Positions 7,501-14,137 of a stretch of 27,353 nucleotides of DNA are shown in pieces. Each line of letters begins with the position of its first letter. Positions within the stretch are counted from its first letter, which is position 1. Origin of the DNA: a virus; IMG/VR virus record IMGVR_UViG_3300017951_000093, positions 1 to 27,353 of that record; one strand, written 5' to 3'. The position numbers and the translations under genes were made by a program. The notes beneath the pieces were generated by a model, which was given only the letters and a program-made list of their open reading frames with translations, had not been told where the DNA came from and did no database searches.

Positions 7501-10494
7501 ATTGTGGGTGGAAGCGTATACCTGAGAGGTAAGATTGAATATTATGATATGTCAGATCCAGTTCTTGAGTCTGGAAGAATAGAGACTGAAGAGCAGAGGA
7601 ACAAAAGGCTGAAGAGAGGCCCGAAGTACGATAAGGCAATCAACAGATTCATTGGGTACTCCAAGAGTCAGGGGATAGAATATGATAGCAGACAGGAGGC
7701 TGAAGTCGCATACGACAACATGACTATCCCGTCAGAGGTGGCCTTGAACGAGTCGCAGGTTGCAGAGAATATGGCGACAGCCATGGAGAGAGCAGCTATA
7801 GCCAACTTCACAAAGAAAGGTATGCGTATGCGTCAGACGGCTTCTAAAGCCGCTAGAAAGTACACAGACGTAAAAGCTGACATAGTAAACAACCCAGCCA
7901 ACTACATAGTGCCTCAGAAGATAGGGGAGATAAAAGACAGGCTCCAAGACATGACCGACCAGGACCTTGTCGATATCATGACCGACGAGGCTATCGGTAG
8001 ACTATCCCAGAGGAATGACGACATTGGAGTGCTGGCTGGATCTGAAATGATTAGGAGGGCTGTAGCGCGGGGAGAAGTGGAACGCATCCCTGCAATCATT
8101 GCAGAGCTGGCAGCCATGGGGACCACTGCTGGTAGGATACTTAGGCACTTCAGAGAGCTCAAGTCAGCCACACCAGCTGGTCTCGCTGCTACCATTAAGT
8201 CTTCTGTTGAAGCAGCTGGAAACACTCTCACTGAGTCACAAGAAAACCAGCTAAATCAACTCACTCTTGATCTCTTCCAGCAACAATCTATAGTGGAAGA
8301 TTTCATGCGTAGAGCTATAGGGGGTGAGGAAGTTGATTCTGAGCTTGAGGCCGAGGTAAAAAAGCTGAAAGCACTTGAGCGTCAACTAGATACACTTGCA
8401 AACAGGGTTATAGAAAAGGGTTGGGGAGATATCTTTGGTCAACTCATACAGGGCAACTTGTTGACTACAATGTCTCAGGCCTTGAACGTGGCGGCCAACA
8501 TGGTTAATGCGGTAGGCAATGTGGCTGTAGGAACGATCTCTCTACCTGTTGAGGCTGCATACGTCAAGGTTGGTAACATCTTGGGTAAGAACCTTGAGAT
8601 GCGAAGACGGCCTAGCTTGATGGCATATATGTATGCTGTAAGAAAGTTCGGGGAAGGGTTTGTTGAGTCATCTGATACGTTTATGACTGGTCAGGAAAAG
8701 GATGTCTCCGAATGGAGAGTCAACAGAGGTTTGGCCCCATTCAGATCTTTCTTGGCGGCTTGGAACAAGGACCTCCCAATGGGTCCTGACGGAAAAGGAA
8801 GTGCTTCGCAAAGGGCTAAGTTGTTTGTTCAGGGAACGCTCGGCATACCAGCAGAGGTCATGTTCAGGATGCTGTCTTTTGGGGACATTCCTTTCAGAAG
8901 ATACGCAGAAGGTTTGTACCTGTATCAGACTGGACTCAACATGGGCCTTGAGGGTGAAGCTTTGGCTAGGTTCCTGAAGTACCCAACCAAAGAGCAATTA
9001 TCTAAAGCTCAGGTTGAGGGAAGGAAATTGACCTTCCAAGAAGAGACCATTGCAAGCAGGACGACCAACCGAGTAATCTCGACCATGGAGAGGGTTACGG
9101 CTGAAGCTTTGGATGCTATTCCAGGAGTCAATGGCACTGTATTCGCTAAGAGTCTGTTTAGGGCTATGGTTCCGTTTAGGTCTACTCCTGCCAACATACT
9201 TTACGAAACGTTTACTTGGGTCAACCCTTACGTTGGTATCGTAAAGATGTCGGGTGAGATTAGCAAGGGTAATACGGAAGAGGCCTCGAAGACGATGGCT
9301 AAGATGATGCTGGGGGCTGTAACCATGGAGGCGGCCATCATGATGATTAAAGAGGGTATTATCTCTGGTGCGATTCAGTGGGATGAAGACGAAGAGAGAA
9401 ACATAGCTTATGATGTATTCCCTCCGACCAGCATTAATGTTTCAGCCCTTGATAGGCTTATCAAAGGTGAGGATCCATCAAAGCAAAAAGACGATAGATT
9501 CGTTAAGTACGACAAGCTCGGAATGATTGGAGCCATCCTTGCTACGTCTGTCCAATCTGTCGATATGAGCGATGTCTCTGATATCAAATCAGATAAATAC
9601 AGCGGCCCAATAGACTTCTTTACTGATGCCGTTACTGGTTTCTTTGGCTTGAACTCGTTTGCCGCAGTGTCTACTATGATGGAACAGAGCTTTGTGCAGG
9701 GATTGAATGGATTCCTGAAGGTGCTGACTGGAGACGATGTAGAGCGCAATATGGAGAACCTTGTGAACTCCCTGTTCCAGGCTGGTAGTGCAGCTGTTCT
9801 CCCGAACCAAATGAGCGCGTTCTATCGCGCTGAAAGAGAATTCTTGCCCGATACCAGAACCACGAAGGATATGAGCACCACGGAGCGAATCCTCAAGAAG
9901 TTCGAGTACACCATCAAGGATAGAACTTTCGGTCTGGCTGATCATCCGATTCGTATCAATTGGAAGGGTGAACCTATCTCTCAGACGCCAAGGGGGGCAG
10001 GGTCGATTGCATATCAGTTGTTCGATATCACCAAGTCCAGACAGGGCACGGCAGATCCGCTTTCAAATGAAATCTGGAGGCTGTACGAACAGACTGAAGA
10101 CCTTACCGACTTGTGTGGAACCCCATCCTATGCGGCTAAGAGATCGCTTAATGTCCCAGACATAAAGAGCAAGAGGGAGCTGAAAGCGGCTCAAGCAATA
10201 GGAAAAAGATACACGTGGATGGACGACGATGAGTTCATGTCTGAGCGCGTATACCTGAACGTCGAACAGATAAACAGACTCATGGAGGCAGCTGGAAAGC
10301 AGAGATACAGAGATGCGGCTGAGGTGATTCAGGGTCAGGATTATCAGAGGGCATCCGATGAAAAGAGGGTTGAGATGCTGAACGATGTCGCAGAGAAGTA
10401 CGCTAGTTCAAAATCCTATGAGGACGGAAGGTTCATGAACCACACTGTGGTCTTGTTCGACATCCTTCAAGAAATCTACGATGGCAGAGAATAA
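1555..10494 (+). CDS. Giant polyvalent virion protein, probable ejected internal protein, 2979 aa
   Basis: This is the largest gene, 2,979 residues, in the virion module just before the holin-like gene. Visible architecture, by approximate residue: a short helical N-domain (1-45); an acidic/Ser-Pro linker; Gly/Ala-rich hydrophobic segments (210-475) including EGATEAVQEL; coiled-coil stretches (540-710); a small alpha/beta domain with VGTW...LGRE...KAVFDL (760-850); a zincin-like region with EEVFH at 1005-1009 and DEALAE at 1069-1074; a long helical part (1230-1770) with a weak resemblance to phage HhH-glycosylase-like domains; a beta-rich region (1785-1990); and a long C-terminal region (2290-2979) with amphipathic/hydrophobic helices such as GNLLTTMSQALNVAANMV. 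Such multi-domain chains match the large polyvalent proteins of phages, in which the C-terminal helical parts resemble the LPD families. They are thought to be packaged and delivered with DNA. Delivery and enzyme functions here are inferred. The motif ERSA recurs at 1146, 1362 and 1776. Confidence 0.75.
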   Translation: MNEDFNKIIDQYRSEGRDDRYIARKIFLDENFAGQFEEALGLVTSYKKKEEEVPEEAPIQSFTPITSGFISEDTPSDSISQEQPSDNTPISSRVDAAVTIDDIGKEYSERYVADRDALIQSILDTDEEFGAKVSEIRGSNRSDKEKNYLIESEFRSRFDEKRREITEGYKEEILNRLPEGTNLEDAADKLYMDYNLAIPLDDDRAYNEGYGGIVGMLSDAAVDLGASFASIGSSIAAYSAMAFLPSGSLRDRLNFATTIKNSAQQGIDEFSRISTTQYDQGIGESFSNGDIGEGLTRFVRAAAQSAPYILSYATGGGTFTGVIAASDTYMRSRAQDAERVKNGLDPVYDLDSPSGELARTGAAVIDGAITGVSGGLQHRILTTSMKRLIANPATTQTAAQAFRGYLTKQGIDISLEGATEAVQELANMGYEDIVAGNNYSSEEYMSRAMEAFITGLGSSAVIAAPGGAYEGIRAGRELITGPQAAANSRVESAGKDADISSLNASQDVSNLVSTFETDRAADSKNREAFYTMMAVRHPIDMDRIKQLDLALEQTVIEYRKVEAAGGDLEAIKAKMLDIVKQRNSITDSHSGESTTLTTEEVRTVEDGKISNALDNLSSDVEITSESVSSQEEYLGTEGFDQGAYDDAIQARDAAIDRKKEALRLVGELGRARKEADEAKRAAATQAADISGVEEASRKEYEAEQNLRLHLGMQIIPEGKVESAPEQTQKYSAGKQLEAHTANGGSTFTLDGRDMIGQPKASVSIFPERSKLVEGREITNEDLESFVEENKDLFEGNEDVLAVGTWFDEESGQTYIDVIAVLDKKTAENLGREYNQKAVFDLETLEEIDTGGSGEAVADLKPEVDRVTDIRSLLTPKEAKPIEPVTPEVRKETPSEVRGIEGQFTEYTRQKDGSIGVLSKGPLLAKYARFINKKLANTLRANFGDNFKIVVHDTAESGDKADRIGETQKLGHAVINTDGSVEIHINPARFAEAAAAGKDPMAVLVEEVFHVTLSPSLAKLYRTNKPVLDDLLSQMEGIAKATGNADLIAEVEAKKKAYEAAGAKEGEVIDEALAEYVAEMLNYGYEPKLMDKIRVILNKIQKAVSGKDAIVISDLSSAQNIIDAFSSMVRDGSAVVVADNVVDKTTERSALSPSKLPENEFFRVAYWQPSYALRGETVGIEGPSKWREKEFAGKWHFINWWKEATKMGKLNFTGWEVSYVDGTKEPLDANIMRKWKMKPPVNKKVQEREAIRKKQIMTPKLISFINDSRLEDERVRGVEYYLNRSNVGWSYKIAIDEFMNFTTEEQNKQIEKILEGTDPSNPVKNTSEYRQIFDEVATYNDVSMLFDVMERKYGKESGVDPIERSAINSLYKFLDNESAQEDFQRRLDEKERAICGIGGRTCSTNDKVSLLQYESHMVKSQIGDNPSMVESVRYATESLEVADNHLRKQGFDVTKVKENYDEGKEVFFSRLDSDPEVKIDPRQYDWLYDVILSYTSNGSQIDPNITLANSIFRNGLIAVQTGSTDFIPKSRIEGIAKMESESTLGSVTGQRASVIARHLSDINSLYNEYVMDRFAFFRDMKKRDKNGVPELAKRIGKNTVKLAELTLGNMGDPEAIPMDSNMKDQFNIYRGKFDLTDYSEGLVIPEAVRTNVISRMRSLGRDVNSAMTDAEIFDEIRKMKASGDNALIARGKEFYAQLVGNNIVQLRDFSAEEIREAQRFVRSVAKNLGITPFQAQQLMYIDGIHTWNLYKKGEFMVSDYKSAQERNLDVDITAPIERSALTPPGTQLDLFSEEIPIESTRFPLPGRRMVGAAKDGNAIDNELYRERNTEVGTKVRVRGQEVNLTQEAVDNALSTDATSRRIIGKEIQITEGQRVGVRLNLNVMKNTGVPVQTLHDKTASGEALQYAPAVTVKNAELYVNQNARNKIVTFQENKFPMASVNGEFVASGTDLDYSGVKAVFNPFRHNVFVDMAGRPIKTAEEATIVGGSVYLRGKIEYYDMSDPVLESGRIETEEQRNKRLKRGPKYDKAINRFIGYSKSQGIEYDSRQEAEVAYDNMTIPSEVALNESQVAENMATAMERAAIANFTKKGMRMRQTASKAARKYTDVKADIVNNPANYIVPQKIGEIKDRLQDMTDQDLVDIMTDEAIGRLSQRNDDIGVLAGSEMIRRAVARGEVERIPAIIAELAAMGTTAGRILRHFRELKSATPAGLAATIKSSVEAAGNTLTESQENQLNQLTLDLFQQQSIVEDFMRRAIGGEEVDSELEAEVKKLKALERQLDTLANRVIEKGWGDIFGQLIQGNLLTTMSQALNVAANMVNAVGNVAVGTISLPVEAAYVKVGNILGKNLEMRRRPSLMAYMYAVRKFGEGFVESSDTFMTGQEKDVSEWRVNRGLAPFRSFLAAWNKDLPMGPDGKGSASQRAKLFVQGTLGIPAEVMFRMLSFGDIPFRRYAEGLYLYQTGLNMGLEGEALARFLKYPTKEQLSKAQVEGRKLTFQEETIASRTTNRVISTMERVTAEALDAIPGVNGTVFAKSLFRAMVPFRSTPANILYETFTWVNPYVGIVKMSGEISKGNTEEASKTMAKMMLGAVTMEAAIMMIKEGIISGAIQWDEDEERNIAYDVFPPTSINVSALDRLIKGEDPSKQKDDRFVKYDKLGMIGAILATSVQSVDMSDVSDIKSDKYSGPIDFFTDAVTGFFGLNSFAAVSTMMEQSFVQGLNGFLKVLTGDDVERNMENLVNSLFQAGSAAVLPNQMSAFYRAEREFLPDTRTTKDMSTTERILKKFEYTIKDRTFGLADHPIRINWKGEPISQTPRGAGSIAYQLFDITKSRQGTADPLSNEIWRLYEQTEDLTDLCGTPSYAAKRSLNVPDIKSKRELKAAQAIGKRYTWMDDDEFMSERVYLNVEQINRLMEAAGKQRYRDAAEVIQGQDYQRASDEKRVEMLNDVAEKYASSKSYEDGRFMNHTVVLFDILQEIYDGRE

Positions 10495-10927
10495 GAGATT
10501 TAAGGACACAAAGGCTGGGAAGTGGATTAAAGAGAAGCTCCCTCAGGTTGCTGACAAGTTCGGGGACTTGTTGCCCGATCAGGGGATGCTGGGGATCATA
10601 AAGAGAGTTGTAGATGGTAGCCCAGAGCTTACGGCCCAAGAAAAGCTGGAGTTTGACAGGCTGGCTGTAGAGGCAGAAAGGATCGCGCAGGACAATGTGA
10701 CGAGGAGATGGGAGGCAGACGCAAAGTCAGACGTTAAACTAGCAAAGTATATACGCCCAGCAACTTTGATTACCTTGACTATATTCTATATGACCTTAAC
10801 GGTTTGGGATGGGGTTGATCAATCCTTTATGCCTCCTGAGAATTACATAGACTTGCTGGAAGTTCTTATGCTGGCTGTATTCGGGGCGTATTTCGCTGGT
10901 CGAACGATAGAAAAGGTCAGAAAATAA
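10481..10927 (+). CDS. Holin-like membrane protein (3TM-holin type), 148 aa
   Basis: The N-terminal ~90 residues are charged and helical, ending in DNVTRRWEADAKSDVKLAKYIRP. Two hydrophobic segments follow: about 92-108 (ATLITLTIFYMTLTVW) and 122-138 (YIDLLEVLMLAVFGAYFAG). The protein ends with a basic tail, GRTIEKVRK. The order 'R-W-x-AD...SD-x-L.K.IRP.TLI' then '...LL...FGAYF.GR.IEK' is typical of the phage/gene-transfer-agent 3TM holin-like family, although only two strong membrane segments are evident here. The expected role is forming inner-membrane lesions at lysis; family members near virion genes are sometimes annotated as structural proteins. The gene starts 14 bases inside the end of the giant gene, so translation is probably coupled. 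No endolysin is adjacent in this window. Confidence 0.7.
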   Translation: MAENKRFKDTKAGKWIKEKLPQVADKFGDLLPDQGMLGIIKRVVDGSPELTAQEKLEFDRLAVEAERIAQDNVTRRWEADAKSDVKLAKYIRPATLITLTIFYMTLTVWDGVDQSFMPPENYIDLLEVLMLAVFGAYFAGRTIEKVRK

Positions 10928-10928
10928 G

Positions 10929-10950
10929 AGAGGCCCCGAAGGGCCCCTCT
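10929..10950. terminator. Hairpin terminator between convergent modules
   Basis: AGAGG (10929-10933) pairs with CCTCT (10946-10950) and CCC pairs with GGG inside. On the minus strand the apex reads CCC-TTCG-GGG and the hairpin is followed by CTTATTTT, so it resembles a factor-independent terminator mainly for the leftward transcript that ends with the reductase gene. On the plus strand it lies directly after the holin-like stop but lacks a T-run. It is the only strong hairpin in the ~100-base gap between the two converging modules. Confidence 0.65.
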
Positions 10951-11025
10951 AAGGTTAGCGAATTACCCCGCACTATCTCGGTGTAACGTTGCTAAGATAA
11001 TACAACTGGCTTATCCAGCACTCAC

Positions 11026-12930
11026 TTATCGGACGGGACATGCTCCAGTATCGCAGTTGTCGATCTGTACCTCATCGAGCGTAATGCTATCGATGGTGGT
11101 GATCGGGATTACACTTGCTTTCATATCATCGTACTCCTCCTTAGTGATTTCTTCCAGCGGAGCCTGATCGAATCCGTGGTCACTATGTAGCAAAAAAGAA
11201 ACAGACTTCACGTTGTGGTAGTTATCGTGCAACCACCAACGGATAGCCTCCAGTTCCTCCTTGCGGTAGTAGATGGTCACGCTAACGCTATTGTCGCTCC
11301 ACTCCATCTGAAGCCTTTTGATTACCTCCAACTGATCCTCAGCGGACATATCGGTTGCAAACTTGGTGCCTTCAGGAAAGGAGCAAGGGAAAGAAACAAC
11401 GACAGTAGAGTGATCTTCGGTTCCGTCAAAGTTCCGTACATACTCTACGCCATACCCGTGGCTCCGAGCAACTCGTGCCAGCTCGCTATCTGCCGCCATT
11501 CGGATTCTTCTAATGTAATATTGGGAATATCCAGGGTGTGCGCCAGGTGTAACCCCAGCAAGAAGTGACAGCGTTCCAGAGGGTTTAATTGTAGTAAGCT
11601 TGATGGAATTAGGGAAACCATTGATCTTTGAGTATTCTTTATCGTATGCACGAAGGTACGTATACGCTACGTCAAGCCAGTCTTTTTGCTGTTCACTAGC
11701 TTGAAGGTATCCAGTAATCCCAATCCCCATCCTCATATTCTTGTGGACGATTTTTTCGGTCTCTTTCAGGGCGCAAGGTATGGCGAGACTATGCTTGTTG
11801 ATCCTGTATAGGTATCGCAACACCTTCTTCAACTCATCGAAGCTCTCGATATTTGGGAGGTACACCTCTGCCAGACAGCAGGTCTCGAAGTTCGCCAGAC
11901 TCTGTTCTGCGCAAGGATTGTACCCTTGAACATCAGGGTCTGGGTAATCGTAATCTCCAGTCCTCCCCATCTTTCTAGATGCTTCGAGATTGATCAGTCC
12001 ATACGGCTCTCCATTGCCATTGTACCCCTCCCAAAACTCGTCAGGGAGCTTCCCGATATCGTCGCACACTACAGAGTTATTGGACATGGCTCTCCAGTTA
12101 GGGATACCGCCAAGGTCCCAACGCTTAGCTCGTAGGTATTCAAGATCATCGTAGTCGCCGATGGCGATTTGCGCTGACCTACGGACATTCCCTGCCACCA
12201 CGATCTTTCCTATGATGTTCATGATGTCGAGACAGTCCACGCTGGACAGTCGACGACCAGCCTTGGCATTCAGGATCTTGTTAATCTCCATCATACCCCA
12301 CACCAGGTCCTCGCTACCGCTGGCAGTACCGCCGAACCCCTTGATCTTCGCACCCTTCGGGCGGATGAGGTGAGTGGCGAACGTGAAGTCCTCGCATGTG
12401 CCATCCTGCCAGAAGTGAGACTCGATGACCCGCTCAAGGAGCTGAACCCACCCTTCGCGAGAGTCAGGTACGATAAAATCAGCATCGTTTTTGTCCTTCC
12501 TCTCGATGTTTACCTTTTGGTGCCCGACCTTCGGAAGTTGGTATACATTCTCCCTTTGGATGTTGAACCCGACTCCACTTCCGAGCATGAGCATCTCGAA
12601 CGCCCAAGTAAAGGGTCGGATGGGTTCGTCAACAACCACAAACGCACAGTTTTGGAGGGATGGCAACCCCAGACGATCTACGGTTTTGGTGCCGAGTTGC
12701 CACAAGAACCTACCAGCAACTGTGCCTTTGAGGTCAAGCATGATGTTCCTGAGCTCCTCTTTCTCGTGATCGAGGAACCCGCAGTTGAGTTGTTCGTTAC
12801 ATGCCTCGACAACGCGATTGACAGTGTCAGGCCACTCCTCAGTTTTGCCTTCTTCGGTAGGTCTTGCATACGTTCGCTTGAACGTGGGGTATCCTACCTC
12901 ACCCCATGGAGTAAGTTTTTCTGTGCTCAT
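11026..12930 (-). CDS. nrdJ: Monomeric class II (adenosylcobalamin) ribonucleotide reductase, 634 aa
   Basis: This enzyme reduces ribonucleoside triphosphates to deoxyribonucleotides using a thiyl radical made with adenosylcobalamin. Key residues are visible. C95 (SLQNCAFV) and C351/C352 (NFETCCLAEVYLP) provide the substrate-reducing pair. C340 in NPCAEQSL is the thiyl cysteine, with E342 nearby. The C-terminus CDTGACPVR carries C626 and C631, matching the mobile redox tail (CESGACPIK) of the Lactobacillus leichmannii monomeric enzyme. It is somewhat shorter than that ~740-residue protein. It is the last gene of the leftward replication module, 31 bases after the preceding stop, and its ATG follows a run of nine A with no Shine-Dalgarno, as is common in Bacteroidota. 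The phage must obtain B12 from its host. The family call is firm; the monomeric subtype rests on the tail and motif pattern. Confidence 0.93.
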   Translation of the reverse strand: MSTEKLTPWGEVGYPTFKRTYARPTEEGKTEEWPDTVNRVVEACNEQLNCGFLDHEKEELRNIMLDLKGTVAGRFLWQLGTKTVDRLGLPSLQNCAFVVVDEPIRPFTWAFEMLMLGSGVGFNIQRENVYQLPKVGHQKVNIERKDKNDADFIVPDSREGWVQLLERVIESHFWQDGTCEDFTFATHLIRPKGAKIKGFGGTASGSEDLVWGMMEINKILNAKAGRRLSSVDCLDIMNIIGKIVVAGNVRRSAQIAIGDYDDLEYLRAKRWDLGGIPNWRAMSNNSVVCDDIGKLPDEFWEGYNGNGEPYGLINLEASRKMGRTGDYDYPDPDVQGYNPCAEQSLANFETCCLAEVYLPNIESFDELKKVLRYLYRINKHSLAIPCALKETEKIVHKNMRMGIGITGYLQASEQQKDWLDVAYTYLRAYDKEYSKINGFPNSIKLTTIKPSGTLSLLAGVTPGAHPGYSQYYIRRIRMAADSELARVARSHGYGVEYVRNFDGTEDHSTVVVSFPCSFPEGTKFATDMSAEDQLEVIKRLQMEWSDNSVSVTIYYRKEELEAIRWWLHDNYHNVKSVSFLLHSDHGFDQAPLEEITKEEYDDMKASVIPITTIDSITLDEVQIDNCDTGACPVR

Positions 12931-12961
12931 GATTTTTTTTTCGGAAAGGCCTACAAGATAC

Positions 12962-13459
12962 TCAATAGTCGGTGAAGTATTTCCATACTCGATACGACTC
13001 TAATAACCTGAGATCCCGTAGGATAAGTTTTGTTATGACGTCTTGCCTGTCTTTGCGAGTGTAAAGTTTTCGGTAGGCATCGCGTTTATGCGCTACCACT
13101 TCAAGTTCAACATTCTGATCGACCCACTCTTTTAGTTCCAGCCTGTCGACCACTGAGAAACCACCTTCTTCAGGCATGTCGAATGCTATTATCTTGGCAC
13201 CTCCATGCAACCATCCAGTGTTTCCCCTTACGTTTTTCAACTCTACCCATATTTCGTCGGGCAGGTTGTTCCCTTTTACATCTACACCCCAGTGGCCTTT
13301 GCTGTCGTAGGCCAACCAATAGTCTACATGCCTTTTGATGTCGTCCTCTCTTGAGGATTTCACTACTGTTAGTCCGAGCGCTTCTGACGCTCTCACGAAC
13401 CTAACCTCAGCTACTCTCCCCGTCGAACCTGAGTATGCCCTCCGTTTGGGACTCAGCAT
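12962..13459 (-). CDS. PD-(D/E)XK-like nuclease, 165 aa
   Basis: The order of conserved features fits a small PD-(D/E)XK nuclease: an N-terminal helix with GRVAEVRF (E18), then DDIKRHVDYWL (D46), GVDVKG (D60-x-K62) and IWVELKNVRGNTGW (E73-x-K75). The C-terminal half is helical and basic. A role in cutting branched DNA or trimming DNA during replication or recombination is likely by fold and context, but the specific substrate is unknown. The ATG at 13459 lies 53 bases inside the preceding gene. A GTG at 13396 would avoid the overlap but would remove the E18 helix, so the ATG is preferred. It sits between another small gene and the ribonucleotide reductase in the leftward replication module. 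Confidence 0.65.
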   Translation of the reverse strand: MLSPKRRAYSGSTGRVAEVRFVRASEALGLTVVKSSREDDIKRHVDYWLAYDSKGHWGVDVKGNNLPDEIWVELKNVRGNTGWLHGGAKIIAFDMPEEGGFSVVDRLELKEWVDQNVELEVVAHKRDAYRKLYTRKDRQDVITKLILRDLRLLESYRVWKYFTDY

Positions 13460-13679
13460 AAGACTCGTAAAATTGGTTAGAAGCTTCTCGAACTAGGTCT
13501 AGCTCATAATTAATCTGCTGTCTTACCTTCTGAGTCAGCTCGATCACATAACCTGGGTGACGCTTCGGGTCCCCCTCCCTGTTGAACAGGTCCTCGTAGA
13601 AGTTCGAGATCAGGCGATGCATCCTTTCGGTTGCTACGCCGTAAGCCCTTCCTACGTCTTCCTTTGTTACTTGATTCAT
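13407..13679 (-). CDS. Hypothetical helical protein, 90 aa
   Basis: This small, charged, mainly helical protein has a plausible protein-like composition (MNQVTKEDVGRAYG at the start, HPGYVIELTQKVRQQINYEL in the middle) and no recognisable catalytic motif. It overlaps the end of the upstream nuclease reading frame by 170 bases and the start of the downstream nuclease by 53 bases. Its ATG is followed by A, giving the ATGA context that elsewhere in this genome joins consecutive genes. This supports it as the true frame here, and suggests the upstream ORF extension is the abnormal part. No function is assigned. Confidence 0.6.
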   Translation of the reverse strand: MNQVTKEDVGRAYGVATERMHRLISNFYEDLFNREGDPKRHPGYVIELTQKVRQQINYELDLVREASNQFYESYAESQTEGILRFDGESS

Positions 13680-14121
13680 GGCTTTTTATAATCCTTACAG
13701 CGTGTTCTATCTGCTGTCTATTCTTACAAATAAACAACATCGGAAGCGGTTTTCCAAGCTCTGTCAAGTATTTCATAAAAAGCTTCCACCTCATAGGGAA
13801 GTCATGGTGTGAGTGGAGATACCCTTTGGTCTCAATTATCCAACTCTCATCCTTGGCAACGAAATCGGGCTTGTAGCGTATAGGGAGTGCAACGCTGTTA
13901 CTTCGATCTGACATCTCCTTTGATTTGGACGTCATCTTCCAGTAAACTCCTTCGTACCTGAATTTCTCCATGAGTAAGTACTCGTGCTCCTCATAGGAGA
14001 AAGATATCCCAGATTCAGCGAGAAGGTCAGCGCACTGTTTCTCAAGTCCGCTCTTATACCTTCCTAATTCCCTCTTCTTGGCAGACTTCCTCTTTGGAGT
14101 CTGTCCTCTCTTTCGCTTCAC
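13510..14121 (-). CDS. Endonuclease-I-like PD-(D/E)XK nuclease (Holliday junction type), ORF with doubtful 3' end
   Basis: After a very basic N-terminus (MKRKRGQTPKRKSAKKR) comes RYKSGLEKQCADLL (E27), then RYKPDF (P85-D86-F87) and WIIETKGYL (E97-T-K99), the core pattern of phage T7 endonuclease I-like resolvases. LPMLFICKNRQQI then matches the last strand and helix. The homologous part ends near residue 148. The remaining ~55 residues are Arg/Gly/Pro-rich and lie out of frame over the next gene. One extra A in the run of five A just before 13680 would end this protein at a TGA overlapping the next ATG (ATGA). The long tail may therefore result from a sequence error, a recent frameshift or recoding. 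Likely role: cleaving branched DNA during replication and recombination. Confidence 0.75.
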   Translation of the reverse strand: MKRKRGQTPKRKSAKKRELGRYKSGLEKQCADLLAESGISFSYEEHEYLLMEKFRYEGVYWKMTSKSKEMSDRSNSVALPIRYKPDFVAKDESWIIETKGYLHSHHDFPMRWKLFMKYLTELGKPLPMLFICKNRQQIEHAVRIIKSHESSNKGRRRKGLRRSNRKDASPDLELLRGPVQQGGGPEASPRLCDRADSEGKTAD

Positions 14122-14137
14122 AAGGGAAAGGTACAGC

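Noticed and set aside
12370-12975. 201-codon plus-strand frame opposite the ribonucleotide reductase
   Set aside because: It is antisense to clearly conserved catalytic-protein sequence.
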